A DNA stretch of 57,048 nt, taken from contig MU619243.1 in the NCBI GenBank assembly GCA_025201805.1, positions 356,725 through 413,772 on the forward strand, given 5' to 3'. The DNA is from Parasitella parasitica. Taxonomy: Eukaryota; Mucoromycota; Mucoromycetes; Mucorales; Mucoraceae. How positions within the stretch are numbered: the first letter of the stretch is position 1; each line of letters starts with the position of its first letter. The position numbers were made by a program, and so were the translations under genes. The notes below the pieces were generated by a model. It saw only the letters and a program-made list of their open reading frames with translations. It did not search any database and had not been told where the DNA came from. This document shows, in pieces, positions 10,559 to 23,001 of this stretch.

Positions 10559-11679
10559 ATGTCTGCTACCATCGAACCTACCGCTCAATTGGCCAAACTA
10601 TCTTTGAATGACACTGAAATCAAAAAGCTAAATGATGCTGCTCAAGGTGAAGAGGTTGAAGAGATCCTCAGGGATAACACCAGACGTTTCTGTCTGTTCC
10701 CCATCAAATATCACGAGGTAAGTTGTTTAAGACAGCGTAATGATGCATCATCTAACCTGTCCTGATTTATCAGATCTGGCAATTCTACAAGAAGGCTGAA
10801 GCTTCCTTCTGGACCGCAGAAGAGATTGACTTGTCCAAGGATCAACATGACTGGGAAACCAAGATGAATGAAAACGAGAGATACTTTATTTCTCGTGTAT
10901 TGGCTTTCTTTGCTAGTGCGGATGGTGTTGTAAACGAAAATCTGGTTCAGAACTTCTGCGATGAAGTCAAGATCCCTGAAGCCAAGTGTTTCTATGGTTT
11001 CCAAATCGCCATTGAGAATATCCATGCCGAGACATACAGTCTTTTGATCGACACTTACATCAAGGACAGTGCTGAAAAGGAAATGCTCTTTGATGCCATT
11101 GAAACCATCCCCTGCATCAAGAGAAAGGCTGACTGGGCCTTCAAGTGGATCTCTGGAAATGACTCTTTTGCTGAGAGATTAGTCGCCTTTGCTGCCGTCG
11201 AGGGCATCTTCTTTTCTGGTTCATTTGCCTCCATTTTCTGGCTCAAGAAGCGTGGCCTCATGCCCGGCTTGACATTCTCTAACGAGCTGATCTCTCGTGA
11301 TGAGGGTCTTCATACCGACTTTGCCTGTCTCTTGTTCACTCATCTCAAGAAGACCCCCTCCCAAGAGCGTGTAAAGAGCATCCTTGTTGAGGCTGTTGAG
11401 ATTGAGCAGGAATTCTTGACTGACGCTCTACCTGTTAATCTCATTGGCATGAACGCCAAGCTCATGTGCCAATACATTGAATTCGTTGCCGACAGACTCA
11501 TGGTCGCTCTTGGTTTCGATAAAATTTACAATGCCTCCAACCCCTTTGACTTTATGGATATGATTTCGCTCCAAGGAAAGACCAACTTCTTTGAGAAGCG
11601 TGTCTCCGATTACCAACGCGCTGGCGTAATGAACAAGACACCCGTTGAAAAGACTTTCACTCTGGATGCCGATTTCTAA
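10559..11679 (+). CDS. RNR2: Ribonucleoside-diphosphate reductase small subunit (R2)
   Basis: Houses the di-iron tyrosyl radical centre that lets ribonucleotide reductase make dNDPs. Exons 10559-10717 and 10774-11679 flank a 56-bp intron (GTAAGT...TTATCAG) and encode 354 residues, slightly shorter than yeast Rnr2 (399). Visible motifs: [41 protein letters not shown]-like [15 protein letters not shown] with [10 protein letters not shown] (iron ligands E and H, and the radical-tyrosine region), [25 protein letters not shown], and the C-terminal heptapeptide FTLDADF that docks on the large subunit. Start choice: the downstream ATG lies after the TATA box and matches the family N-terminus. It converges with the cysteinyl-tRNA synthetase gene, 309 bp between stop codons. 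Confidence 0.96.
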
Positions 11680-11988
11680 CCTGACTTATATCACCCTTAT
11701 TATAACTATTACTTTTTTTTTTTTTCTTTTATTTCACAAATGATCCCTTACTGTAAATATATTTCCATTAAATGACAAAGATCACTCCCTCCTCTTACTT
11801 TTTTCTTTTTTTTTCTTTTTTTTTTTTTTTTCAAAAGAAATAAAACTATCATAATATAAACTGATATCGCAAATTTGACTAAAAGTACGACAAGAAATAA
11901 CATGGTTGCATAACGATGGAAATGCACTCTAAACCATTGACATGTTGTAATAGCTGTTGTTTTTTTTATTTTATTTATTTATAAATGT
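11680..11988. other. Convergent 3' intergenic region
   Basis: Long T-rich runs (11713-11725 and 11802-11831) and AATAAA-like motifs lie between the RNR2 and cysteinyl-tRNA synthetase stop codons, consistent with two facing polyadenylation regions. Nothing else is visible. Confidence 0.5.
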
Positions 11989-14661
11989 TTATGCACTTTT
12001 ACTCATCTCCTTGAAATATTCATGAAGCTTCTTTTGATTATCAAACTCTTTTTGAAGCTTCTTCTTTCTACTCTTGGTAATCTCTTCGCCATCCTTGGTA
12101 TGAGTAGGGAATCCGGATTCATCGAACTTTGAAAACTCCTCTGAGCTCTTGAACATATCAGATGGCGCAACTCTGCCCTTTTCAAGCTTCTCCAAGTGCT
12201 TGCGCTCACGTTCAGCAGCGGCCGCAGCCTTCTTGGCTTCCTTTTCCGCTGCAATGGCCAGCTTCTTTTCCCGGGCTTGAATCAATTCTTCCCGAGGAAC
12301 AAGCTTAACAAGTGCTACGCCGTCCTCTTGATCATCTAATGATACACTGAGGTCAATCATTTGGTTATCGCGAAGAGAATCACACATCGTCAAGAATTCA
12401 GTGTGTTCAACCTTGCTAAGAGCACCATTTCTAACTTGATCTCTGAAAGTAGAAAGGGCTTGTAAATAGGGCATCAAAATATCTTCAGTCTATTCAATAT
12501 TTCAGTTAGCACACAAGATCTGTTGTTACATTCCGTACACTTACATTGCCAGCTTCTTGGCCAGCAGCAGCAGCACCCAAGCCAATTTCAGCACCATTAT
12601 CAGCAACGCCAAAAACCTTCAGCATAGAAGTAACCCATTTGGCAACCTTGCTTAAAATATGGACATTCACACCCTTGGTATCAACTTTCATGTATTTGTT
12701 TGCACCAGAAATCAAATCCACGATTTCATCCATCGCAGCAGATGTATTGATAGAGTCACAGAGAGCAGCGTGCACAGCATCTTGCTTCTCTTGTAACAAT
12801 TCCAGCAACTTTTGCTCCAGTTCTCTGAAGCGATGTGTAATGGCACCACCAGACAACTCAGTAGCGCCACGACTGCCGTCGCTCTGAATCTTGTAAATCA
12901 TGGCTTTAGTGTTATCGAAGAAATTCTTGATGAATTGCTCCAATTGAATAGTTTCCTGCATGCTAGATTTTTTAAAATCCATCTTGGCGTCCCATTGATG
13001 CAACAAGAAAAAGATACGCAGCTGGCGAGCTGTGTAAGTCTTGAGAGCCTCGCTGATGGTGATAAAGTTCTTTAAGCTCTTGGACATCTTTTGGCCTTCA
13101 ACGTGGAGGTGACCAGCATGCAAGAAATAATTGACCCATTGCTCGCAGTTGTAGTGAGCTTCTGATTGAGCCAGTTCATTGTCATGATGAGGGAAGGCCA
13201 AGTCAACACCGCCAGAGTGAATGTCCATATTCTGACCAAGAACAGCACTGGCCATGACAGAACACTCGATATGCCACCCAGGACGACCTTGAGACCAAGG
13301 AGAATTCCACACAGGCTCTCCAGGCTTGGACGTTTTCCACAACGCAAAGTCGTTGGGACTCTTTTTGCCTTGGAGTTGGCTGCCCAAAGAACCCTCGCCA
13401 TCCTCGATTAGGGCGGTATCGCCCTTGGACCAAGGCTCAAGCTTAGCATAGTGATGACCAGCATGGCCATCATAACGAGAAGTGTCGAAATAGACGGAGC
13501 CGGCAGCAACATACGCATATCCATTGTCTATGATTTTCTGAACATAGTCGATAATCTCGGGAATGTATTCGCTGACGCGGGTTTGGACATCTGGAGCACG
13601 GACATTCAACGCTTCCATATCCTTGAAATATTCTTGTTCCCAGAAGGCCGGGAGTTCGCGGAAAACCTTGGGGTCAATGACCTCCTGTCCTTTCTAATTG
13701 CAATAGTTGATACCATACCACAGCCAAAAAAAAACAACAACAACATATCCACACTTACTCTGGAATCTAACCAAGAAGAGATGATATCTTGGGAAGCAAC
13801 TAAAAGTGCATCAGAAGCCTCTTTTCCCTTTACGCCCTTTTGCAAGTCTGCCTTGGCTGTTTGGATGGCAACATAAGACGTATCCTGGTCGAGCATCATC
13901 AGTCATCCATTTCCCTCCCTCGCTTCCTCTGCTTTAGTACTTACCAAAGCACTGTAAATCATTTTGAATTTTTCATCTAAAACAAGAGCCTTGGCAATCT
14001 CCTCAGGGGTCATTTTTTCAGTGAAATCTTTCCAGTTGGACGTAGCCGAGCTGACCAGAGAGGCGTCCAATTTCTTAAGCTTGGCATTAGCAAACTCCAG
14101 CCAAGCCTCCTCTGTTTGCTGAATGATATGCTGGTCTAGCCGAGTCGTCTCCTTTTTCAGATTCTCAAAAAGGTATTGTTGACGTGCACGCAGAATAATC
14201 TTGTCGTCGATATCAGTGATATTCTGAACAAACAAGACATCGTAATTGAAATAGTCTTCCAGCACACGACGGATAATATCCATACTCAGGTAAGTTCTGG
14301 CGTGGCCCATATGAGAAGCGTCGTAGACAGTGGGTCCACAGTTGTACCAAGTGACACGTCTACCAGCTTTGGGGATGAAATCAGTCTAGCGACAAACCGT
14401 CAACACATCATCCCGCATCTATACCAAATGTGCACGACGACCCGTACTAACCTTTGTCTTTGTAAGTGAGTTTTGGAACTTTAGGACAGGCGTTTCTTTG
14501 GCAGAAGGTGCCAGCCATTTGGGTTGCTGTCTGGACATTGTGTGGATCGATCGTCGGGTTGGAAACTTGTTAAAGTGTGCTTTTCTGGATAGGTGAACTG
14601 AAGGACGGAATAGAACTGTTACAAAGGGCAAAATACGCATGCAACCAACTTTTTTTTTCAA
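11989..14661 (-). CDS. Cysteinyl-tRNA synthetase, probable dual mitochondrial/cytosolic form
   Basis: Class I aminoacyl-tRNA synthetase that charges tRNA-Cys. Five exons are joined by introns near 14452-14384, 13945-13887, 13759-13696 and 12542-12490. HIGH-type motif HMGH occurs in [18 protein letters not shown] near 14310. Zinc and active-site segments follow: [10 protein letters not shown] near 13270, [16 protein letters not shown] near 13200 and [16 protein letters not shown] near 13090, containing KMSKS. The lysine/glutamate-rich C-terminal helical tail is typical of eukaryotic cytosolic CysRS. The open frame starts at 14661; M8 (14640) opens a basic, acid-free stretch ending RRSIHT, and a second in-frame ATG at 14538 starts [11 protein letters not shown]. 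This suggests alternative initiation, with the long form mitochondrial and the short form cytosolic. Confidence 0.95.
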
Positions 14662-14696
14662 ACCAAAAAAAGAAAAAACTGACTCACTTCTTTTGA

Positions 14697-14756
<60 letters not shown>

Positions 14757-15473
14757 CTGAAAGAAGAAGAAATTTCAGTCGTGTATTTCAAGTGATTGTG
14801 GGTATATATGGCCTATTACTAGTGGCTTAGGACATTATGGCATTCAATGCAATGATGAGTCAATTGTGTCGATCAAGGATGAATCGTATAACAACAACAT
14901 AAACTTACGGAGGCCGCAGTAAAATTCAGATGACCCGTGTTTAAGGCTATCATGACAAAACTGTGTCTAGTAGCAGCCATCTTCACTTTCTTTTAGAGAA
15001 TGCATGCAAAACTTGTAAATGATTATGCCTATTTTTCATTGTTCCGGAGACCCTGACAAGTTGGACATACAGCTGCTAATTTCAGCACTGAGAGTCGGGT
15101 CCACTTGTAAATAGCTTTTATATATTATGAATATTAATACACGCTGTGTTTGGATCGTACATGCCCTATCATATAAAGCAGGCTCGTCGTATTATGGGCG
15201 AGCTATTATTAGGCGCATGTTGATGCTTGTATGATATAATTACATACAAAATCATACGTCTCGTAATGCAATGGCACGACAAGTTTCTGAATCGAAATAG
15301 TACATTTTTTTTTATTTTTTTACTGGATTGGAAAATGGATACCTCTTCAAGAATATGTATATAGTTTTAGCAAAGAGACGATGGAAATAACATGTGAAAA
15401 AAAAGGGGGGGGGGATGGAGCGAAGAAGAATCTAGAAAATGAAATAGCAATATTGGGTGGTGGACATTTTTGT
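14662..15473. other. Intergenic region with an extreme T tract
   Basis: A nearly pure T run of about 52 nt lies at 14705-14756, upstream of the cysteinyl-tRNA synthetase gene (poly-A on the coding strand). Such dA:dT tracts disfavour nucleosomes and are common in fungal promoters. The rest, including a G run at 15405-15413, is downstream of the VTC gene; nothing else is recognisable. Confidence 0.5.
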
Positions 15474-17832
15474 TTAAAGGTAGAATAAAGAAGGAGACTT
15501 GACAGTGAATTTGAGGTATGCATTCAACGCAACTGCAAACAAAAGAGCAAAGCAAATGACTGTAGGACCAACTAATTCATCATAAGGGCCAGCAGCACGA
15601 TTGTGAATCAGCTCACGGCGACGGTAGTAGAGGCCCATACCATACATCAAAGTGGATACAGATACAAGGGTATAAACAATACCACTTAATTTTCCAACAG
15701 CATCGCCTGAATTGAACAAAGCAAGCGAAAAGGTGGAAATAAGTGTACCAAACGACATCCACGAAAAGTAGGTACGTTCATTGGCAAAGAAAACCTTTGG
15801 CTCCACGCGAAGTGGTGTAACAATCTTTTTGGGGATCTTTACGCCAGGTGGTAGAATGACAGGAGCAGCGTTGAGTTGTCTCTGCTGTTGCTCCTGTTGT
15901 TTTTTGCTGAGATGGCCAGACTTGCCCATGAATTTATCAAAGACGGAGCTGATGCTCTCAACAATCTTGGACGGTAAACCTTCTTCTTCTTCTTTGCCAG
16001 CATCAGCGGCAGTAGTGGAACTTTCAGTAACGGCGGAAGGGCCTTGATATGTTCCCATATAAGATTGAGATCCACTCGTGCCCAACAAAGAGGAGCGTTC
16101 ATTGGATGGCTGTGAGGCACGTGTACGAGACTCCGAGAGGATGGAATCGACCTCACTGGGTGCTTTGCTCTTGCCCTTGAGATTTTTTTGGGTTACAGAT
16201 GGTGTAGTGGATGGCAAGGTTGGCAATTGTTGAATATCATTGTCCATTTGCGCCAACCAGTAAGGCAGAAGAGGGACTCGCGTGTCAAACATGACAGCAA
16301 TACCATGGACAAACTTGGAGAAATCAAATGCTTCTTCCAAAATACCACTTTCTTCCAAATCGACAATCCATTCGGGCTCCTTCTCATTGGGTGCCAATTC
16401 AAGTTTGATTTCAAATGTAGCAAAGGGGTATCTGTTGATATCATTTTCGTTTTTGAGGCTGTCAAAGGGGAAATTTGTATCAGCATCGGGTCTTCTCCAG
16501 CTGTCAGCAGGACGGCGAACCGTGTTATCGTCAGAAAATAGCTGGGAGTCTTCTCGGATAAAGCACAAATCAGTGTCCAATGCCATTCTGACACTTCTGT
16601 CGCCGGGGATTTGGAAAGCGGTTCTGCGGTAATAGGTACGCAGCACTAAATGGAGATTATTTTACTATTTAAATTCTCGGGGAATTTGGCGCAAAAGAAG
16701 CGAGCAGCCCATACCTGGTTGTTGATTTTTTTCCAAAATGGTTTTTTGGACATCCTTGATCAGATTTTCATAGTTTTGGACATCTTCTTGCGACCTGCCA
16801 CTGTTTTTCAGTTTGCGCACAGCCTTCTCGATAAATGTCTGGTCGCCCTTCAAGAAGCCAGCGACGTATTTATCCTTGATGGTGAAACGATCCTTCAACT
16901 CGCCACGGCTTTCCTCAGCCAAAGTTCTGCGCTCAAAGCCAATTGCATTGTTACCTTTAGCACTGCCGTACCAGCGAAGACGTATAACCTGCGAGCCTTC
17001 TGCCGCCTCAACACGAGAGTTGTACGAATCCAATTCAGCGTCATCCAAATAGAGCGAGGAAATAGGAGGGTCGATGTTGTCTTGCTTTTTGCTGTTGTCA
17101 CGGTACACCAGTACGGGCAGATGGCGAAGTACATACGTTTTAAGTTCCAAGACGTTTTCTGTTTGAACAAAAAAACGTTTCACAACCAAACGACGCTCAT
17201 TGTTTGTTTGCTCGTCCAAAAAGTTCATAGCCTGCGAGGCAGGCTTGAAAGACATTGTCATACCGCCGTCCCTTACCTTGGCAAATAATTCAGACAGCTT
17301 GATCAAAAGGCCGTCGTTGTCCTCGTTCCAGAAGGGGCACTGATTCAACCTCACCATAAACATGGGGCGAAGGACATAGTCTGTATGGCGGTCGTGTTTC
17401 TTTACGATCTTGAGGAAGCCAGTGTAGTTGATGCGAGAGAAGCGGGAAAGGCGGTTGATATCATCCGCAATCCAATTGATATTTTCCTGGATAGAGCCCA
17501 TGTCAGCGGTGTCTTGGTCAGGGATCTGGTTGTTGATTTTATCATCATACGTTTCAATGCTCTTTTTGATTTCCTCGATTTTCTGTTGATGGAAAGCAAA
17601 CACCTACAAAGCCGTTCACTTTGAATACAAAAGCACACGTGTGCATCTGTGTACGGAAACCTACCTTTTCGAGGTTATTGTCCAGCAGCTCGACAAACTC
17701 TGTTTCATCCTTTTCAGTGAAAGGCCTGTCCTTTTCAGCCTTCCTCAGCTTTTTCTTCAAGCCATCATAGTCAATGTAGAAAGGGGTCCACTCAGGGTAG
17801 ATTGCATCTTTTAACTGCGAGCCAAACTTCAT
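15474..17832 (-). CDS. VTC4: Vacuolar transporter chaperone, polyphosphate polymerase subunit (VTC4-like)
   Basis: Synthesises inorganic polyphosphate from ATP and feeds it into the vacuole or acidocalcisome. Three exons: 17832-about 17666, about 17603-16715, about 16648-15474. The N-terminus MKFGSQLKDAIYPEW starts an SPX domain that senses inositol pyrophosphates. The triphosphate-tunnel domain shows basic ligands in VIRLRWYGS (the RxR pair), ERRTLAEESRGE, RTYYRRTAFQIPGDRSVR and FATFEIKLE, then SKFVHGIAVM. A serine-rich linker (about 16210-15960) leads to a C-terminal membrane domain with VEPKVFFANERTYFSWMSFG and three hydrophobic segments (DUF202-like). Total is about 740 residues, closer to Vtc4 (721) than Vtc2/Vtc3 (about 830), and the catalytic residues look kept, so I prefer VTC4. 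Confidence 0.9.
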
Positions 17833-19387
17833 GCTTGTGTGTCGATATGTGGCAGAGATGAAAGAAAGAAAAAAGAGGGAAAAAAAAAAACCCAATTTTT
17901 ATGTTGCAGAAGAAGGGATCGGGAGCTTAATAAAACGGCCCTCTGTGATGGAAGGAAGGATTTCCTTTTCACTCAATGATCTTCTGTACTGGGCTCGACG
18001 CAGCATTGGCACAGATATGCATGTCTTTCTTGGTAGGCGTTGTTTGGCTCTTTGTTTATTCTCCCTTTCTTCATACATGTTTGCCAATAAACATCAAATC
18101 TCATCCCACAGACAGAGCATTCAGATCACTCAGAATGTAACATTGCACTTGGCTGCACGTTGTTGGATCGTCCTACTTGATTCGATTACAAGAGGCCTGA
18201 TTTCCAAAACCGCAACCAATACTACATGTCAATGCGCCTGAAAATGAAGCTATTTTCCTGGATTCGTCAGTTCAGTCTTTTTGGGAGGGAAGCCCATGCA
18301 TTCTTAAAAAAGCACAACTTCAGAAAATGCTGTAACACAAACAAGATCCTTCACGTTTGACAGTTTGTCCATGCGCCTGTTATTTCCATCCTCTGAGCAG
18401 CCAATGACACGTTTAACAGACTGGCCAAATTCACATTGGCAACGTCACTATTAAAGTACGTACATGCGTCCACATTCCTCAGGCAGGAAGCTCTGTCTTC
18501 TTTGTTGCACGGACTTGCCAAAAACTGCACTGCAGAGAGTTTTCATCGGTATATCCATCTCTAGGAGTATTTAGCGGTTGCTGATTTATCAGGTCTCTCC
18601 CCAGAAGGATTCTGATTGCAGACCGTCACTATAATATCTCGTTTGCAAGGCTTGAATACAGCCATTACAAAAGGATGTGCACGCATTGAAAATAATGCTG
18701 ACTGGTCCAGCAGCTCAAAATTGCTCGCTTTATCACTGAACAGCCTAAAGCAGGTCTTTTAGAATTGTAGTGTTTTGCGAAAAAAAGGCAGCTGATAAAG
18801 AGTGTTTTAATAATACAAAACCAAAGATGAAAAAAAGTGCCTCTTGGGTAGCACTAGAAAAAGTTCAAATAGACATTGATGTCCTTGACCACTTTTGAGC
18901 TCGACAGCACTATGATAAAATAAACAAAAGTTACTTTTGCGACACCATTAGTTCTGTTGAGATTTCTCAAACCGCTTCTTGCCGTGTCTAAGGCTTGAGG
19001 GATGAGACTGGGCTGGACTAGTGTTTTATACATTTTGAATTCAGGATTCGTAAACTCTTCTCTCATGTGTCAAGTATGATACTGTTTACCTGCGATAAAC
19101 TTGGTAGATGTGTAGTCTTGTAATATAAAGACATTGTTAGTAAAAACCACGTACTAGTACGAATCTAGAGTCGAGCAACCAACACATCATGTTACCCTGC
19201 CGTTCAAACTGTCTAAAAGCCTAGCGCCACTTTTAGCGCTCAAAATCACCACAGGAGGGGAGAGATATCGGCAAGTACGAAAAGAGTTTGATGCAGCCCC
19301 TGATTTACCATATATATGTTAATTCCTTTTTTTTTTTCTTTTAGAAGTTTTCATTTCTTTCTTCTTTACTTCTTGCCAACAATAAGA
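17833..19387. other. Divergent intergenic region between VTC4-like and DUG2-like genes
   Basis: About 1.5 kb with no supported gene. A 62-codon minus-strand frame at 17899-18087 and a 70-codon one at 18854-19066 have no recognisable features. The interval probably contains both promoters and 5' leaders. Confidence 0.45.
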
Positions 19388-22300
19388 ATGACAGTAACAT
19401 CTGCTTTTAATACTTCACCTAATAGCATCCGCTCGAATCCCTTTGGTAAAGCGCACATGTATGCACATGTATTTCTTGAAACTCATATTCATGCTTCATA
19501 TTTTTTTTTGGTAAAGATAACCATCCTATGAAGAAAACTCGCTGCATACATGCCATTACAAACGAAGACGACAATTCGGTGCTGTCGCTAGCGTCGAGCG
19601 AAAAGTACTTGTTCTCTGGAAGCCAGGGATCAACCATTCATGTGTGGAGCCTCGATACGTTCCAGCTTGTCACTTTGCTACAAGGCCACCACGGCAGCGT
19701 GCTGGGGTTGACCATCTCGGCAGATCAACAATGGCTTTTCAGCAGCTCTGGTCGGTAAATTACAGCGAGACGTATAGTGGGCCAAATTTAACAATATTGC
19801 ACCGTTTTACAGGCGACGGCACTGTGCGAGTGTGGAACATTGACAAATTGAAATGCCATCGAATCATCCGTTCATGCCACGATGTGGGAGACGTTTTTTC
19901 GATTGTGTTTACTCGGAGCCAATTGCTGTTCTTTGGTTGTCAAAATACTAGCATTCAGTGGTACGACTTTAACGAAAAACCGACTAGCGGAAGCTCTGTA
20001 TTCGCCAACAACAAAAATTGCCAAAAGACGCAATTCTTTAAATTGTTTCATGATTTGGGCTTACATCCGTCGAAACATTCGGTCCAAGAAGAGAAGGATG
20101 TCATTCAATGTGTCATCAGAGCAAACAATGTACACTCGAATGCTCACGATGGATACATTTACTGTATGACATATTCAAACGATATACCCAACCTAGCAGG
20201 GGAAGTGCTCATAACAGGTAACGTACAAGTTTATGGGGGTACAGTATTGCATGCATACTGACCAGTCGTCCCGCCGTCTTTAGGTTCAGGTGATGGTCAT
20301 GTTAAAGTCTGTATATTTAGCCAGCGTTGAAGATGCTCCTGTGCTAATTTTTTCTTTGGTGCGTACACAGATTTGGTCAATTCGAGTCGACAAAACGCTT
20401 CATCATCATCAGACACTGACAGGCGGGGACCCTGACAGAGGCATTTTAAGTCTAGCGTTATCTGACGAGGGCTATTTATTTTGCGGTGTGCAAGGCGGCC
20501 ATGTCCAGGTATTTTGTTACATGGTTACGGATTGTGCCATTCCCACTTGTTCTTGCTAATAACTGTTTATTTGTATATCCTTGCAGATTTGGGATCTTGA
20601 AACGGTAATCAAACAATGTTTTGCGTTGCAGTGATTTCTAATGTCGGATTCTCCTTTTATAGTATCAATTGATAAAAACTGTTGTAGCACACACGGTAAC
20701 CCTCCTTTTTCTGATACTTGCTGTATTTAGCACTCACATACACATATGTAGGACGATGTACTATCTGTCATTGCCAATCACCGCGGATTCATCAGTGCAT
20801 CTGCTGATGGCTCAATCAAGGTACATGTCTTCAAACTGTTCAAGCGATTGTGATGTCTAACATGCATATAAAGTTTTGGAACGAAGGCTTCAATCTCAGA
20901 GAAACCATCGAGAAATACAATGGCATTATCTTATCAATGGCGCAATCTAACGAGTACCTGTTTACTGGCAGCAATGACCATTCCATCAAGATTTGGAACA
21001 TGGCATCCGCAGAGGTAGAAACAGAGCCCTCCTTGGATAGTCTGATAAACGCCGATAGTCCCAATGGTACGCATATACACATGCCAGCAAACAAGTGCAG
21101 ACTTACTAATTCCTAAATGTCCTAAATGTAACAGACTTGCTACTCCACATAATGGAAAAATGGACATCGATTCGCACAATCAGCGGCCAGCCTCAATATT
21201 TAGAAGAGTGTCGACGAGGCGCTAAATATCTCAAGAATGTCATGCAACAACTCGGCGCTACTAGTCAATTGGTAATACGAAATTTAGGCTTAATGTCTGT
21301 GTAGAGCACTCACATATTACGGTAGATCCCTACCATCCCTGGAAAGAATCCGTTAGTTTACGCGAAATTCTGTGCGAATCGGCCCAACGCTTGCCCTTTG
21401 ACACCTAAACAAAGTAAAACCGCACCGCCAGCAAAAGTGCCAACTGTGTTATTTTACGGCCATTACGACGTGATGGCTGCTAAAAACGAAAAAAACGAAT
21501 GGTTCCAAGACCCATTCAAGTTGACTGGCCTTAACGGCTATCTGTATGGTCGAGGAACAAGTGATAATAAAGGGCCTATTGCGTCTACTCTGATTGCCGT
21601 TCATGAGCTGTTCAAAGATGGCTTGCTCAATGTCAATGTTATTTTCTTGGTGGAAGGCGAAGAAGAATGTGGCAGCAACGGCTTTTTAGAAGCAATCACA
21701 AATCATCAGAGCCTATTTGAGAATATCGATTTGATATTACTGAGTAACTCATACTGGCTAGGAGAAGATACCCCTTGTATTACCTATGGTTTGCGCGGCG
21801 TTGTTCGTGCTGATATTACAGTAACTACAAATAGACTGCATGTATTCAATAGGTCATATTCATCCATACATGCATCTCTTTAGGTATCGAATGGCTTATC
21901 CAACCTGCATTCTGGCGTAGAAGGTGGCGCTGTCAGTGAGCCTCTGATCGACCTAGTCCATGTTCTCGGTAAACTTGTAGACAGAGAGAAAAAGGTGCTT
22001 ATTCCAGGTATGCACTCTATATCAGAATCATTGACTGCAAAGCGGCTACGGTTCTCATATGTCTACGAATAGATTTTTACGAGGACGTCCTCCCTATTAC
22101 CCCATCAGAAGAACTATTGTACGAGCCGATCATAGACTGGGTTCAATCGTAAGTACTATAACCAGCATTTTCGCAGCCATTCACAAATCTGACCAACCAG
22201 GACAGATCCAAAACATCCACTTTACCAAAAAGTAGATCTCAGCATTCGTGTGTAACCTCCCCGTCCCTCAATTCAGATGCATCCAGTGATGATGATGCAT

Positions 22301-22957
22301 CATCCAGCAGCAGTTTCACTACTGCTGCAGATCAATCACGAGAGCAGATCAAAAATCAATTGATGTCGAAATGGCGTTTCCCAACTTTGACAGTTCATAA
22401 AGTGGAAGTTTCCGTCAACCATCCTACTGTCATCTCCAACTCTGTCACAGCTACCATCAGCATGCGCATTGTACCAAACCAGGAGATATTGGACATTTGC
22501 AACAATCTGAAACTTTATGTTTATCGAGGGGTAGGGGGTAGGGGGAAAGCGAGGCAAAATTACCTGAATTTCATTATCAGATTTCAATTGATCAAAGACT
22601 CTTTTTTTTTTTTTTTTTTTTTTTTTCTAGACAGAACCTTTAAACTGATCATTTTTCATCCCAACGTAGGTCGATATCCAAAGTTATGCCGACTATTGGT
22701 TAGGTAATCCTGGTAGCAAATACTTCAAAGCAGCCGAGGCAGCAATTGAAAATGAATGGCAAATCAAACCATTGTATATTCGAGAAGGAGGTTCTATTCC
22801 AGCAGTAGGATGGCTAGAGAAATTCTGTAAAGCACCTGCCATCCATATACCATTTGGTCAATCATCAGACCAGGCTCATTTACCCAACGAGCGAATTCGC
22901 TTGCACAATTTACATGCTGGACGAAGAATTATAAAATCTTTATTACAAAACATCTAA
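19388..22957 (+). CDS. DUG2: DUG2-like WD40-M20 metallopeptidase of glutathione degradation
   Basis: In yeast Dug2 pairs with the amidotransferase Dug3 to cleave the gamma-glutamyl bond of glutathione. At least 12 exons, several under 60 bp. The ATG at 19388 splices from AATCCCTTTG|GTAAAG to AG|ATAACC near 19518, giving the start MTVTSAFNTS. WD40 repeats follow: GSTIHVWSLDTFQ, DGTVRVWNIDKL, GDGHVK|IWSI, IWDLET, DGSIK|FWNE and NDHSIKIWNM. The M20 domain has LFYGHYDV (metal His/Asp), YGRGTSDNKGP (bridging Asp), EGEEECGS (catalytic Glu pair), LHSGVEGGAVSEP and the late FGQSSDQAHLPNE. A serine/aspartate-rich insert lies near 22260-22330. The splice after SSSG (about 19752) needs a non-standard GTCGGT donor, and some other junctions (GTCTGT near 20311) are unusual. 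Confidence 0.9.
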
Positions 22958-23001
22958 AATAAATATATAAAAAATTCATGTACAGAAATTAATGAAATTT
23001 T

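Noticed and set aside
12546-13411. Plus-strand frames opposite cysteinyl-tRNA synthetase
   Set aside because: Antisense shadows of a well-supported gene; low-complexity Ser/Ala composition and no family features.
17831-18241. Plus-strand 136-codon frame upstream of the VTC gene
   Set aside because: It overlaps the VTC start codon region on the opposite strand, lacks conserved features and contains a lysine run from A-rich DNA.
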